DNA of 64,000 nucleotides, from the NCBI RefSeq assembly GCF_014646355.1, contig NZ_BMNH01000001.1:400675-464674 (forward strand), in the 5' to 3' direction. The notes under the pieces were generated by a model that saw nothing but the letters and a program-made list of their open reading frames with translations, ran no database searches and was not told the DNA's origin. The position numbers and the translations under genes are program-made. Within the stretch, counting starts at the first letter, position 1. Every line of letters begins with the position of its first letter. The stretch is from Nonomuraea cavernae. Lineage in GTDB: Bacteria > Actinomycetota > Actinomycetes > Streptosporangiales > Streptosporangiaceae. This document shows, piece after piece, positions 17,003 through 24,780 of the stretch.

Positions 17003-17284
17003 CTACGAACGGACGAGACGCGCGATCGCGGCCGACGCCTCCTTGACCTTCGCCTCGGCCTCGGGCCCGCCGGTGTTGATCGCGTCGGCCACGCAGTGGG
17101 AGATGTGATCCTCCAGCAGCCCGAGCGCCACCGCCTGCAGCGCCCGCGTCGCCGCGGAGACCTGCGTGAGCACGTCGATGCAGTAGGAGTCGTCATCGAC
17201 CATCCGCTGCAGACCTCTGATCTGCCCCTCGATCCGCCTCAGCCGGGTCAGATAGGCCTGCTTGTCTCCGCTGTACCCATGCAT
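17003..17284 (-). CDS. csoR: CsoR-family copper-sensing repressor
   Basis: A 93-residue all-helical repressor (YLTRLRRIEGQIRGLQRMV). The Cu(I) ligands of the copper branch are all present: Cys35 in DDSYCIDVL and His60/Cys64 in LEDHISHC. On binding Cu(I) such proteins leave DNA and release copper-resistance genes. No copA or copZ is next to it, so it acts at a distance or only on itself. A 17-base ATACC/GGTAT element starts ten bases upstream of its ATG, suggesting autoregulation. Confidence 0.9.
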   Translation of the reverse strand: MHGYSGDKQAYLTRLRRIEGQIRGLQRMVDDDSYCIDVLTQVSAATRALQAVALGLLEDHISHCVADAINTGGPEAEAKVKEASAAIARLVRS

Positions 17285-17293
17285 ACCTCCACG

Positions 17294-17310
17294 ATACCCG
17301 TATCAGGTAT
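17294..17310. promoter_or_regulatory. Candidate CsoR operator
   Basis: ATACCCGTATCAGGTAT has inverted ATACC and GGTAT arms separated by seven bases, the pattern bound by CsoR tetramers. It begins ten bases upstream of the csoR start codon, where it would block the promoter. Confidence 0.5.
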
Positions 17311-17313
17311 CTC

Positions 17314-18384
17314 TCAGCGGAGGCCGGAAATCAGCGTCTCCCACTGCCTGGCCATCTCGTCGGCCGAATGGCGGACCGCCGTCTCCAGCGCCCCCGCTGC
17401 CAGCGAACGCCGCCTGCGCTCGTCGTCGATCAGCGCCAGCAACGCCGCGGCGAACAGCTCCAGCTCGTCCTCGACCTCGGGCACCAGCACGCCGTTGTAG
17501 CCGGTCGCCACGAACTCCATCGGCCCTCTGGCGCCCTCGACCGCCACCACGGGCACCCCGCAGCCCATCGCCTCCAGCACGGTCATGCCCAGGTCGCCGG
17601 TGTGCGAGGTGTTGGCCACGATCGACGCCTTGGCGAACTCACCGGGCAGGTCGGGCGTGGTGCCCATGAAGTAGACGTGGTTGTGCAGGTCGAGCTCGCG
17701 CACCAGGGCACGCAGCCGCCTCTCCTCGGGCCCGCCGCCGTAGAGCCGGAGCCGCCAGTCGGGCCGCTTGTCCGCGACGACGGCGAACGACCTGATCAGC
17801 CGGTCGTACCCCTTGACGGGCACCCACCGGCCGCCCGCCGCCACGATGCGGTTGTCCATCCGCGAACGCGGCCACGGCCCGTGGGCCAGCGCGTCGGCCA
17901 CGGTGTGCACGACCGGCCCCTCGTCCTCCAGCAGCTCGGACCACTCCGCCTCGGCCGTCTCGGTAGCGGTGACGACCGCGTCGAGCCGTGGGTAGAACCG
18001 CTGCACCGGGCCGGGAACGGTGGGCCGGCTCCACTCACGGGCGATCTTGAGGATGCCGCGCGGCGCGTGCTTGGCCACCTGGACGCCGAGACCGGGCCGG
18101 GTCGTGATGATCACGTCGGACCTGAGGCCGCGGAGCAGTCGCCACAGCGCGACCTCGGCCCGCACCTGGCCACGCGGGAACAACCGCCTGCTCCCCGGCC
18201 GGGCGTCGATCACCGAGCGCATCGTCACTCCGGACGCGACGGGGAAGAACGGTTTCTCCTTCGGCCGCCGGACGCTGATCACCTCGACCTCGTTCCGCTC
18301 CGCCAGCGCGTTGGCCAGGTTGAGGGTGGAGCGCACGTCGCCGCGCATGCCGTACGCGGAGGCGAGGACGAGGGTGATCTTCAC
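17314..18384 (-). CDS. Glycosyltransferase family 4 protein
   Basis: A 356-residue GT-B enzyme. GTG 18384 overlaps the upstream stop (GTGA). N-terminal acceptor domain: KITLVLASAYGMRGDVRSTL. C-terminal donor domain: VAAGGRWVPVKGYDRLI, WRLRLYGGGPEERRL, VYFMGTTPDLP and the EX7E region MTVLEAMGCGVPVVAVEGARGP-like segment (about 270-290). It probably transfers a sugar from a nucleotide donor to a wall polymer or glycan. It is coupled to the beta-rich protein before it; neither donor nor acceptor is evident. Confidence 0.85.
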   Translation of the reverse strand: MKITLVLASAYGMRGDVRSTLNLANALAERNEVEVISVRRPKEKPFFPVASGVTMRSVIDARPGSRRLFPRGQVRAEVALWRLLRGLRSDVIITTRPGLGVQVAKHAPRGILKIAREWSRPTVPGPVQRFYPRLDAVVTATETAEAEWSELLEDEGPVVHTVADALAHGPWPRSRMDNRIVAAGGRWVPVKGYDRLIRSFAVVADKRPDWRLRLYGGGPEERRLRALVRELDLHNHVYFMGTTPDLPGEFAKASIVANTSHTGDLGMTVLEAMGCGVPVVAVEGARGPMEFVATGYNGVLVPEVEDELELFAAALLALIDDERRRRSLAAGALETAVRHSADEMARQWETLISGLR

Positions 18385-19178
18385 CCGCCCACCTCGATCC
18401 GCAGCTCGTCGTCGGCGGTGTAGCAGGGGCGGATCGGCACTCCGTCGATGCGGGCCGACGGGTAGTGCAGGCGGCGGCGTTTGCCGTCGACGTCGTCGAG
18501 GCGCGAGCCGAGCTTCATCGCCGTCGGGACGCCCTCGACCTTCAGCGACGGCTCCCAGGTGCCGGCCCCGTCGGGGTCGGCCGCGAGCACGTCGACCAGC
18601 GAGAACGCGGCATGGAACCGGACTCCCTGCACGGTCGCGGAGGTGCGCGTCATGAAGTCCTCGGACTGCCTGCGGTGCAGCGCCAGGCGAGCCTCGTGGC
18701 GGCAGTCGTCGTCCTCCAGCCCGGTGAAGGCGAGCACGCCGGTCACCTCGAAGCGGCCTTCGCGGAACCAGATCGCGCGCACCTCGGCGGCCGGCGAGGC
18801 ATCGTCGATCTTCAGGGCCAGGAATCCGTTGCGGGTCCGGTAGGACCGGTAGGCCAGGGTGCGCCTGCACAGCGCGTAGGTGTCGAGGTGGTCGAGCGAG
18901 AAGCCCGGGTCGACGCTGCGCAGCCGCGTGCGCTTGCCGTCGTGACGCAGGTAGGCGTCCCAGCGCCCGGCGGTGAGCACGAGCGGCGCCAGTGAGACGG
19001 CCAGCGTGGCGTCGCTGGCCCTGGCGCCCGGCGTGCCGAGCAGCACCCCGCGTTCGACCCCCGTCGTGCGGTGCCGGAGCACCAGCTCCGTGCCGTCCAC
19101 CAACGGCTCCTCGATGGCGAGTCGCAGGGAGAGCACGTCCGCGAGCGTGACTTCCGCGTCTGTGACGACGACGCGCAT
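18381..19178 (-). CDS. Beta-rich protein coupled to the glycosyltransferase
   Basis: A 265-residue soluble protein that I cannot assign to a named family. It has alternating beta segments (VEVTGVLAFTGLED-like, ELVLRHR, WDAYLRHDGKRTRLRSVDPG) and ends DELRIEVGG. The pattern resembles the accessory beta-sandwich domains found on actinobacterial teichoic-acid-type transferases (inference). Its stop overlaps the glycosyltransferase start, so the two likely act together on the same glycan. Confidence 0.6.
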   Translation of the reverse strand: MRVVVTDAEVTLADVLSLRLAIEEPLVDGTELVLRHRTTGVERGVLLGTPGARASDATLAVSLAPLVLTAGRWDAYLRHDGKRTRLRSVDPGFSLDHLDTYALCRRTLAYRSYRTRNGFLALKIDDASPAAEVRAIWFREGRFEVTGVLAFTGLEDDDCRHEARLALHRRQSEDFMTRTSATVQGVRFHAAFSLVDVLAADPDGAGTWEPSLKVEGVPTAMKLGSRLDDVDGKRRRLHYPSARIDGVPIRPCYTADDELRIEVGG

Positions 19179-19326
19179 CGCGAGCCCCCTCCCCGTCGAA
19201 TGAAGCCATGCGACGTTGAGGTTACCGTGATTTTCCCGTTATGTGGATGGCAGATTTCCGGCGAGAAGCGCTCCTGACAGGCGGAACTCCCCCACAGAAA
19301 CCATGGAGGAGTCCGACTTTATCCGG

Positions 19327-21450
19327 TCAAGATGCGCTTTTAACCGATTTGATCAAGAGCTGTGCGACGTCCACAACCTCCAGCGACTCCTTCGCCTCGC
19401 CGTTGTTCTTCTTCTCGTTGATGGCGTCGCCGAGCATCACCATGCAGAAGGGACAGGCGGTGGAAACGGTGTCGGGATCGGTGGTGAGGGCCTCGTCGAC
19501 GCGCTCGGTGTTGATGCGCTTGCCGATGCGCTCCTCCATCCACATGCGGGCGCCGCCGGCGCCGCAGCAGAAGCCGCGATCCTTGTGGCGGTGCATCTCC
19601 TGGGTCTGCACGCCCGGCACCTTCGACATGATGTCGCGAGGCTGGGAGTAGACCTTGTTGTGGCGGCCGAGGAAGCACGGGTCGTGGTAGGTGATCTTCT
19701 CCTCGATCGGCGTGATCGGGGTGAGCAGCCCCTCGTCGACCAGCTTGGCCAGCAGCTGCGTGTGGTGGACGACCTCGTACGTGCCGCCGAGCTGTGGATA
19801 CTCGTTGGCCAGCGTGTTGAAGCAGTGGGGGCAGGTCGCGACGATCTTCTTGACGCCGGCCTCGTTCAGCGTCTCGATGTTCTGCTGGGCCAGCATGTTG
19901 AACAGGTACTCCATGCCGAGCCGGCGGGCCGGGTCACCGGTGCACGCCTCCATCGGGCCGAGCACCGCGAACTTCACGCCCGCGATGTGCAGCAGCTCCG
20001 CGACGGCCTTGGTGGTCTTCTTCGCCCGGTCCTCCAGGGCCCCGGCGCAGCCGACCCAGAAGAGGTACTCGGTGTCCTCGGGCATCCTCTCGTCGACGAC
20101 CTCGACCTCGAAGTCCAGCTCCTCGATCCAGTCGGCCCGCTTCATCTCGGACATGCCCCACGGGTTGCCCTTGTTCTCCAGGTTCTTCACCATCACGCCC
20201 GCCTCGGACGGGAACGACGACTCCACCATCACCTGGTAGCGGCGCATGTCGAGGATGTGGTCGATGTGCTCGATGTCCACCGGGCACTGCTCGACGCAGG
20301 CGCCGCAGTTGGTGCACGCCCAGAGCACGTCGGGGTGGATCACGCCCTCCTCGCCGACCAGCGGCTTCTCCAGGAGGGCCAGCACGTCGGTGTCGGCGTG
20401 CGGGTTGGCCTCGGCCGTCGAGCCGCCGTTGGCCGCCGCCATCAGGTACGGGGCCACCTTGAACGCGTGGTCACGCTGGTCGAGGATGAGCATCTTCGGC
20501 GACAGCGGCTTGTCGGTGTTCCAGGCCGGGCACTGCGACTGGCAGCGACCGCACTCGGTGCACGAGTAGAAGTCGAGGAAGCCCTTCCAGGTGGTGTCGG
20601 CGATCTTGCCGCGGCCCAGCCGTTCGGGGTCGAGGTCCTCGTCCTCGAAGTTGACGGCCTTGCCGTCGATGCGCAGCTCGGAGGCGGCCCCGAGGCCGTC
20701 GGGGCGGCGCGAGAAGAGCACGTTCAGCGGCGCGGTGAAGATGTGCAGGTGCTTGGAGTGCACCACGATGACCAGGAACACCAGCATGAAGCCGATGTGC
20801 AGGAGCAGCGCGATCTCCTCCAGCAGGGTGCTCCGCGGCAGCACCTCGCCCAGCGGGATCGACACGAAGGCGCCCGCCGAGTAGGGCAGGTTGCCGTTGG
20901 CCGACGCCGCGCCGCGCGCCAGGAAGAGCGTCCAGATGATGTTGAAGATCATGAACAGCACGAGCCACGCGCCGCCGAGATGGGAGCCGGAGAAGCGCGA
21001 CTTGCGGCCCAGCGTCTTGGGTGAGTTCTTGATCCGGATGGCGGCGAACGCGACCAGGCCCAGAAGACAGGCCACGGCGATGAAGTCCTGCAGGAAGCCG
21101 AGGATCGGCCAGGTCCCGACGAGCGGGATGTGGAAGTCGGGGCTGCCGGTGATCGCGCCCTGAATGATCGCGCCGTAGGCCTCGATGTAGACGGTCAGCA
21201 GGATGAAGAACGCCCACATGACGAAGAAGTGCGCGACGCCGGACGGTGTCCACTTGAGCAGCTTCTTCTGCCCGAACACCTCGACGAGTTGCGCCTTGAG
21301 CTCGGCACCCGCGTTGTCCTTGGCGTACTCGATGCGCTCGGGCGCGGGTGGGCCCACCGTCGCGAGCTTGAAGAGGAAGATCGCCCTGCGGCCCGCGACG
21401 GCCACCGCCAGGACGGTCATGACGAGCCCGATGATGGCTACCCAGAGCAC
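19327..21450 (-). CDS. Membrane Fe-S oxidoreductase (HdrD/GlpC-like, Rv0338c type)
   Basis: About 707 residues. I chose GTG 21450 because GGGAGGA lies four bases upstream; GTG 21504 would add 18 residues. The N-terminal 250 residues hold about five membrane helices of a NarI-like cytochrome module. Two 4Fe-4S motifs follow (CTECGRCQSQCP and CTNCGACVEQCP), then two CCG domains (CPHCFNTLANEYP, FCCGAGGARMW) like the heterodisulfide reductase catalytic subunit. This layout matches the conserved actinobacterial iron-sulfur reductase Rv0338c. Its electron donor and acceptor are not established; it probably exchanges electrons with menaquinone. Confidence 0.85.
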   Translation of the reverse strand: MLWVAIIGLVMTVLAVAVAGRRAIFLFKLATVGPPAPERIEYAKDNAGAELKAQLVEVFGQKKLLKWTPSGVAHFFVMWAFFILLTVYIEAYGAIIQGAITGSPDFHIPLVGTWPILGFLQDFIAVACLLGLVAFAAIRIKNSPKTLGRKSRFSGSHLGGAWLVLFMIFNIIWTLFLARGAASANGNLPYSAGAFVSIPLGEVLPRSTLLEEIALLLHIGFMLVFLVIVVHSKHLHIFTAPLNVLFSRRPDGLGAASELRIDGKAVNFEDEDLDPERLGRGKIADTTWKGFLDFYSCTECGRCQSQCPAWNTDKPLSPKMLILDQRDHAFKVAPYLMAAANGGSTAEANPHADTDVLALLEKPLVGEEGVIHPDVLWACTNCGACVEQCPVDIEHIDHILDMRRYQVMVESSFPSEAGVMVKNLENKGNPWGMSEMKRADWIEELDFEVEVVDERMPEDTEYLFWVGCAGALEDRAKKTTKAVAELLHIAGVKFAVLGPMEACTGDPARRLGMEYLFNMLAQQNIETLNEAGVKKIVATCPHCFNTLANEYPQLGGTYEVVHHTQLLAKLVDEGLLTPITPIEEKITYHDPCFLGRHNKVYSQPRDIMSKVPGVQTQEMHRHKDRGFCCGAGGARMWMEERIGKRINTERVDEALTTDPDTVSTACPFCMVMLGDAINEKKNNGEAKESLEVVDVAQLLIKSVKSAS

Positions 21451-21600
21451 GGGGTCCTCCCACAGACGACGTTGGCTGCCAGCGTACGGTCGCCGGTCAT
21501 CCACGTAATGACCAGGTGTCCTCTAAATCCTACCTATCGGTAACATCGCCGAGGTTACGCGACCTTACCCTATGGCCAGGACCTATTCTAGAACAATGCT

Positions 21601-22191
21601 CTACTCGGTGAAGTAGCGCTGGATGGTCGGAGCCAGCAGTTCGACGAGTTCCTCCGGGTCGGCGCCGGCCATCGGTTCGAGTTTGAGCACGTAACGAGCC
21701 ATCAGCACGCCGAACATCTGGCTGAACGCGGCCTCGATCCGCAGGTGGGGAACGCCGAGCGCGTCCGCGACCCGGTAGAGGAGGGCATTGGTGACGAAGT
21801 CCCTGAACATCGACGCGGCATGGTCATGCGTCATGGCCGAACGGATCAGGGCGAGCATCGGCTCCCGGGTCTCGGGGACCGCCGTCACTTTCAGGATCAA
21901 CCGTACCAACCGCTCTCCGATGCCTTCGCGCGGGCCCTCCAGCAGCGTCGACACGACGAGTTCGGGGTTGAGCGGCAGGCGCAGAGCCTCCGCGAAGATG
22001 CCCTCCTTGGTGTCGAAATAGTGGTGCACGAGAGCGGGGTCGACCTGGGCCTCCCTGGCGATGCCCCGCACCGTGGCCTTGTCGAACCCCATCTCGGCGA
22101 AGACCCGCCTGGCCGCCGCCAGAATCTCGCCGCGGGTGTCGGCCGAACCGGGCCGGCGGCCGGGACGCCGCTTGATGGTGCTCACAGCCAC
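21601..22191 (-). CDS. TetR family transcriptional regulator
   Basis: A 196-residue regulator with the N-terminal TetR helix-turn-helix (TRGEILAAARRVFAEMGFDK, TVRGIAREAQVDPALVHHYF) and a C-terminal TetR_C-like ligand domain. It lies 22 bases downstream of the isomerase gene on the same strand, so the two may be co-transcribed. Its upstream end and the Fe-S gene's promoter region do not show an obvious palindrome. Confidence 0.9.
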   Translation of the reverse strand: MAVSTIKRRPGRRPGSADTRGEILAAARRVFAEMGFDKATVRGIAREAQVDPALVHHYFDTKEGIFAEALRLPLNPELVVSTLLEGPREGIGERLVRLILKVTAVPETREPMLALIRSAMTHDHAASMFRDFVTNALLYRVADALGVPHLRIEAAFSQMFGVLMARYVLKLEPMAGADPEELVELLAPTIQRYFTE

Positions 22192-22213
22192 ACTCCGCGC
22201 ACCGGGCCGGCGC

Positions 22214-23023
22214 TCATGTGGACGCCGCCAGGTGGAGCCGGGCGAACGCCAGCCCCTCGGCGAGATCGTCGATGCGCTCGGTGCGGCTGGTCGCCTTGCG
22301 GGTGTTGACCTCCAGGACGACCAGCCCGCCGTAACCGGAGCGCGCCAGCCGTTCCAGCATCGGCGCGCACGGCTGGTTGCCGCGGCCGGGCACCAGGTGC
22401 TCGTCCTTGTTGGTCACGCCGAGGCCGTCGGCCAGGTGGAGGTGGGCCAGCCGGTCGCCGAGCTTGGTGGCCAGCTCCATCGCGTCGGAGCCCGACACGG
22501 CGGTGTGCGAGAGGTCGAGCGTGACCTGGGGGAAGTCGTAGTCGAGCGGGTTCCAGTCGGGCGAGTAGGGCACCACGTCGTTGCCCCTGGCGCGCAGCGG
22601 GAACATGTTCTCCACCGCGAACGTGACGTCGGTCTCGTCGCGCATGCGGGCCAGCCCGGTCTCGAAGTCGCGCGCGTAGTCGCGCTGCCAGCGGAACGGC
22701 GGATGCACCACGACCGTCGAGGCGCCGAGCCGCTCGGCCGCCTGCCGGGCCTTGACCAGCTTGGCCCACGGGTCACGCCCCCACACCCGCTGCGTGACGA
22801 GCAGACACGGCGCGTGGATGGCCAGGACCGGGATCTCGTAGTGATCCGAGAGCCGCTCGATCACGTCGATGTCCTGGCTCACGGGGTCGGCGCCGACCAT
22901 GATCTCGACACCGTCGTAGCCCAGGCGCGCGGCCAGCTCGAACGCGTCGGGAGTGCGCTCTGGATATACCGAAGCGGTGGACAATGCGATCTTCGCATTG
23001 GGCACACGGATGACGTCAGCCAC
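22214..23023 (-). CDS. Sugar phosphate isomerase/epimerase (AP endonuclease 2 family)
   Basis: A 269-residue TIM-barrel protein ([61 protein letters not shown] and HLADGLG segments). The acidic and histidine metal ligands of xylose-isomerase-like barrels are present. Such proteins isomerise or epimerise sugars or inositols, but substrates cannot be read from sequence. It is the first gene of a two-gene unit with the TetR regulator and diverges from the methyltransferase gene. Confidence 0.8.
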   Translation of the reverse strand: MADVIRVPNAKIALSTASVYPERTPDAFELAARLGYDGVEIMVGADPVSQDIDVIERLSDHYEIPVLAIHAPCLLVTQRVWGRDPWAKLVKARQAAERLGASTVVVHPPFRWQRDYARDFETGLARMRDETDVTFAVENMFPLRARGNDVVPYSPDWNPLDYDFPQVTLDLSHTAVSGSDAMELATKLGDRLAHLHLADGLGVTNKDEHLVPGRGNQPCAPMLERLARSGYGGLVVLEVNTRKATSRTERIDDLAEGLAFARLHLAAST

Positions 23024-23079
23024 GTTGCCAGCCTAAGCCGGTGAAGCCGTTCTGGCGCGCGAGCCCCTACGGTTGAGGC

Positions 23080-23904
23080 ATGTCCCGGATCGCCAAGGGC
23101 GCCATCCCGAGCCCCAACATCTGGCACTCTCCGCAGGTCTACGAGCTGGAGAATCGCGCCGTCGATCCGGACGGCGCGGCCAACGCGGCCATGTGGGCGC
23201 TGCGTCCGTGGGCCGGCGCCACGGTGCTCGACATCGGCTGCGGCACCGGCTACCACCTGCCCGGCCTCGCCACGGGCGCGGCGAGCGTGCCCGGGGTCGC
23301 CAGGGGCGCGGCGAGCGTGCCCGGGGTCGCCACGGGCGCGGCGGGCATGGCGGAAGTCGCCGCGGGCGCGGCGAGCGTGCCCGGGGACATCATGGGCGCG
23401 GCGCGGGTGATCGGGGTCGAGCCGCACGGCGACCTGGTCGCGCTGGCCCGCCGCCGGTGCGCCCGGCTGGCCAACGTCACCGTGCACGCCGGCACGGCGC
23501 AGGATCTCCCGCTGCCCGACTCCTCCGTGGACGTCGCGGTCGCCCGCTGGGCCTACTTCTTCGGCCCCGGCTGCGAGCCCGGCCTGCGCGAGCTGGCCCG
23601 GGTGCTGCGCCGAGGCGGCACGGCGTTCGTCATCGACCTCGACGCCGGGCGCGGACCGTTCGGACGGTGGTTCTCGCGTACCGTGCCCACCTACTCCGCG
23701 CAGCGGGTGGAGGACTTCTGGCTGCGACAGGGCTGGCAGCGGCAGCCGCTCGACCTGCGCATGGTCTTCGAACGCAGGGCCGACCTGGAGGCGGTGCTGC
23801 GCATCGAGTTCGCTCCGCGGGTGGCCGAGGAGGCGATCGCCGAGACGCCCGGCCTGGAGCTCGCCTACCCCAACGTGCTGCGCTGGCGCCACTTCCCGGC
23901 TTGA
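23080..23904 (+). CDS. SAM-dependent methyltransferase with a repeat expansion in its core
   Basis: A 274-residue class I methyltransferase. Motif I is VLDIGCGTGYHLPGLA (about residues 48-63) and the end of strand beta-2 is RVIGVEPHGDLVALA. DLPLPDSSVDVAVARWAYFF is motif IV/V. Between motif I and beta-2 sit four extra decapeptides of the type GAASVPGVAT, from tandem DNA duplications. The closest relative of these decapeptides is the following native segment GAARVIGVE, so the insertion looks like a duplication of beta-2 itself. Whether the fold tolerates 40 extra residues there is unknown; the substrate is also unknown. Confidence 0.8.
   Translation: MSRIAKGAIPSPNIWHSPQVYELENRAVDPDGAANAAMWALRPWAGATVLDIGCGTGYHLPGLATGAASVPGVARGAASVPGVATGAAGMAEVAAGAASVPGDIMGAARVIGVEPHGDLVALARRRCARLANVTVHAGTAQDLPLPDSSVDVAVARWAYFFGPGCEPGLRELARVLRRGGTAFVIDLDAGRGPFGRWFSRTVPTYSAQRVEDFWLRQGWQRQPLDLRMVFERRADLEAVLRIEFAPRVAEEAIAETPGLELAYPNVLRWRHFPA
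23272..23421 (+). repeat. 30-bp tandem repeat within the methyltransferase gene
   Basis: Five consecutive 30-base units (starts 23272, 23302, 23332, 23362, 23392) share GGGCGCGGCG at the same place. Units 1 and 2 differ by one base, 3 and 4 are diverged, and unit 5 encodes the normal beta-2 strand. All are in frame. Confidence 0.9.
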
Positions 23905-23923
23905 CCCTGACGTCGGTGTCAAG
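23900..23923 (+). promoter_or_regulatory. Candidate MerR-type operator/promoter
   Basis: CTTGAC (23900-23905) and GTCAAG (23918-23923) flank a GACGTC centre, giving a dyad inside what looks like a long promoter spacer after the -35-like TTGACC at 23901. This is the position MerR regulators occupy. It overlaps the methyltransferase stop codon and lies 15 bases before the merR-like start. Confidence 0.5.
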
Positions 23924-23938
23924 GATTACCGTGGCCGC

Positions 23939-24313
23939 ATGCGCATCGGAGAGCTGGCCCGGCGGACCGGGGTGAGCAGCCGTTCCCTCCGCTACTACGA
24001 GCAGCACGGCCTGCTGACGACCCGGCGGGGGGCCAACGGCTACCGGCAGTACACCGAGGACGACGTCAGGCTGGTGGACGAGATCCGGGCACTGCTGTCC
24101 GTGGGCTTCACGCTCGAGGACACCCGGCCGTTCGTCGACTGCCTGCGCGCGGGCAACACGACGGGCGGGTCCTGCCGCGAGTCCGTCGCGGTCTACCGGC
24201 GCAAGCTGGCCCAGATCGACGACGAGATCCGCGTCCTGCTCGCCCGTCGCGCGGAAGTGGCCGCCCAACTGGCCGAATCCTGTCCAGGTTGCGTACTCAA
24301 GGGAGAGACATGA
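23939..24313 (+). CDS. MerR family transcriptional regulator
   Basis: A 124-residue regulator with the MerR helix-turn-helix (MRIGELARRTGVSSRSLRYY, EQHGLLTTRRGANGYRQYTE) and a dimerisation helix. Cysteines at FVDCLRAGN, GGSCRES and the C-terminal ESCPGCVLKG (CxxC) could sense thiol oxidation or metal. The gene overlaps the thioredoxin start by ATGA, so thioredoxin is a likely direct target. A MerR-like dyad lies just upstream. Confidence 0.88.
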   Translation: MRIGELARRTGVSSRSLRYYEQHGLLTTRRGANGYRQYTEDDVRLVDEIRALLSVGFTLEDTRPFVDCLRAGNTTGGSCRESVAVYRRKLAQIDDEIRVLLARRAEVAAQLAESCPGCVLKGET

Positions 24314-24615
24314 TCACGTTGACCACGGAGAACTTCACGGAGCGGGTCCTCGGGAGCGAAGAGCCGGTGCTCGTCGACTTCTGGGCCGAGTGGTGCCCGC
24401 CGTGCCGCATGGTCGCCCCGGTGCTCGCCGAGATCGAGACCGAGCTCGGCCTGGCCGTCGGCAAGGTCAACACCGACGAGCACCCCGAGCTCATGGCGCG
24501 CTACGGCGTCATGAGCCTGCCCACACTGGTGTTGTTCGAGAACGGCGAGCCGGTCAAGCAGGTCGTGGGCGCCAGGCCCAAGCGCATGCTGGTCGCCGAG
24601 CTCGGCCTGGCGTAG
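24310..24615 (+). CDS. trx: Thioredoxin with a WCPPC active site
   Basis: A 101-residue thioredoxin fold. The redox motif is FWAEWCPPCRMVAP (Cys29/Cys32), with Pro in place of the usual Gly, which normally shifts redox potential or partners. The buried Asp (VLVDFW) and cis-Pro loop MSLPTLVLFENG are conserved. The start overlaps the MerR stop. It reduces disulfides in the cytosol using a thioredoxin reductase that is not in the window. The 3' end runs into a 13-base tandem repeat that includes its stop codon. Confidence 0.92.
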   Translation: MITLTTENFTERVLGSEEPVLVDFWAEWCPPCRMVAPVLAEIETELGLAVGKVNTDEHPELMARYGVMSLPTLVLFENGEPVKQVVGARPKRMLVAELGLA

Positions 24616-24717
24616 TCCCTCGGCGCAGTCCGTCGGCGCAGTCCGTCGGCGCAGTCCGAGGCTCGCAGTCCGTCGGCGCAGTCCGAGGCTCGCAGTCCGT
24701 CGGCGTAGTCCCTTGGG
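24612..24717 (+). repeat. 13/14-bp tandem repeats at the thioredoxin 3' end
   Basis: Seven tandem units plus a partial one of GCAGTCCGTCGGC or GCAGTCCGAGGCTC start at 24612, 24625, 24638, 24651, 24665, 24678, 24692 and 24705. The first unit contains the thioredoxin TAG. No reading frame explains them. Confidence 0.9.
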
Positions 24718-24780
24718 CTGACCCGAAGATCATGCTCGGGGCTGATCACAGGCGGTATCCGGCCGCCTAACGTGGTGCCC

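Noticed and set aside
19243..21024. 593-residue frame on the plus strand
   Set aside because: Antisense of the Fe-S reductase gene; low-complexity His/Val/Gly-rich product.
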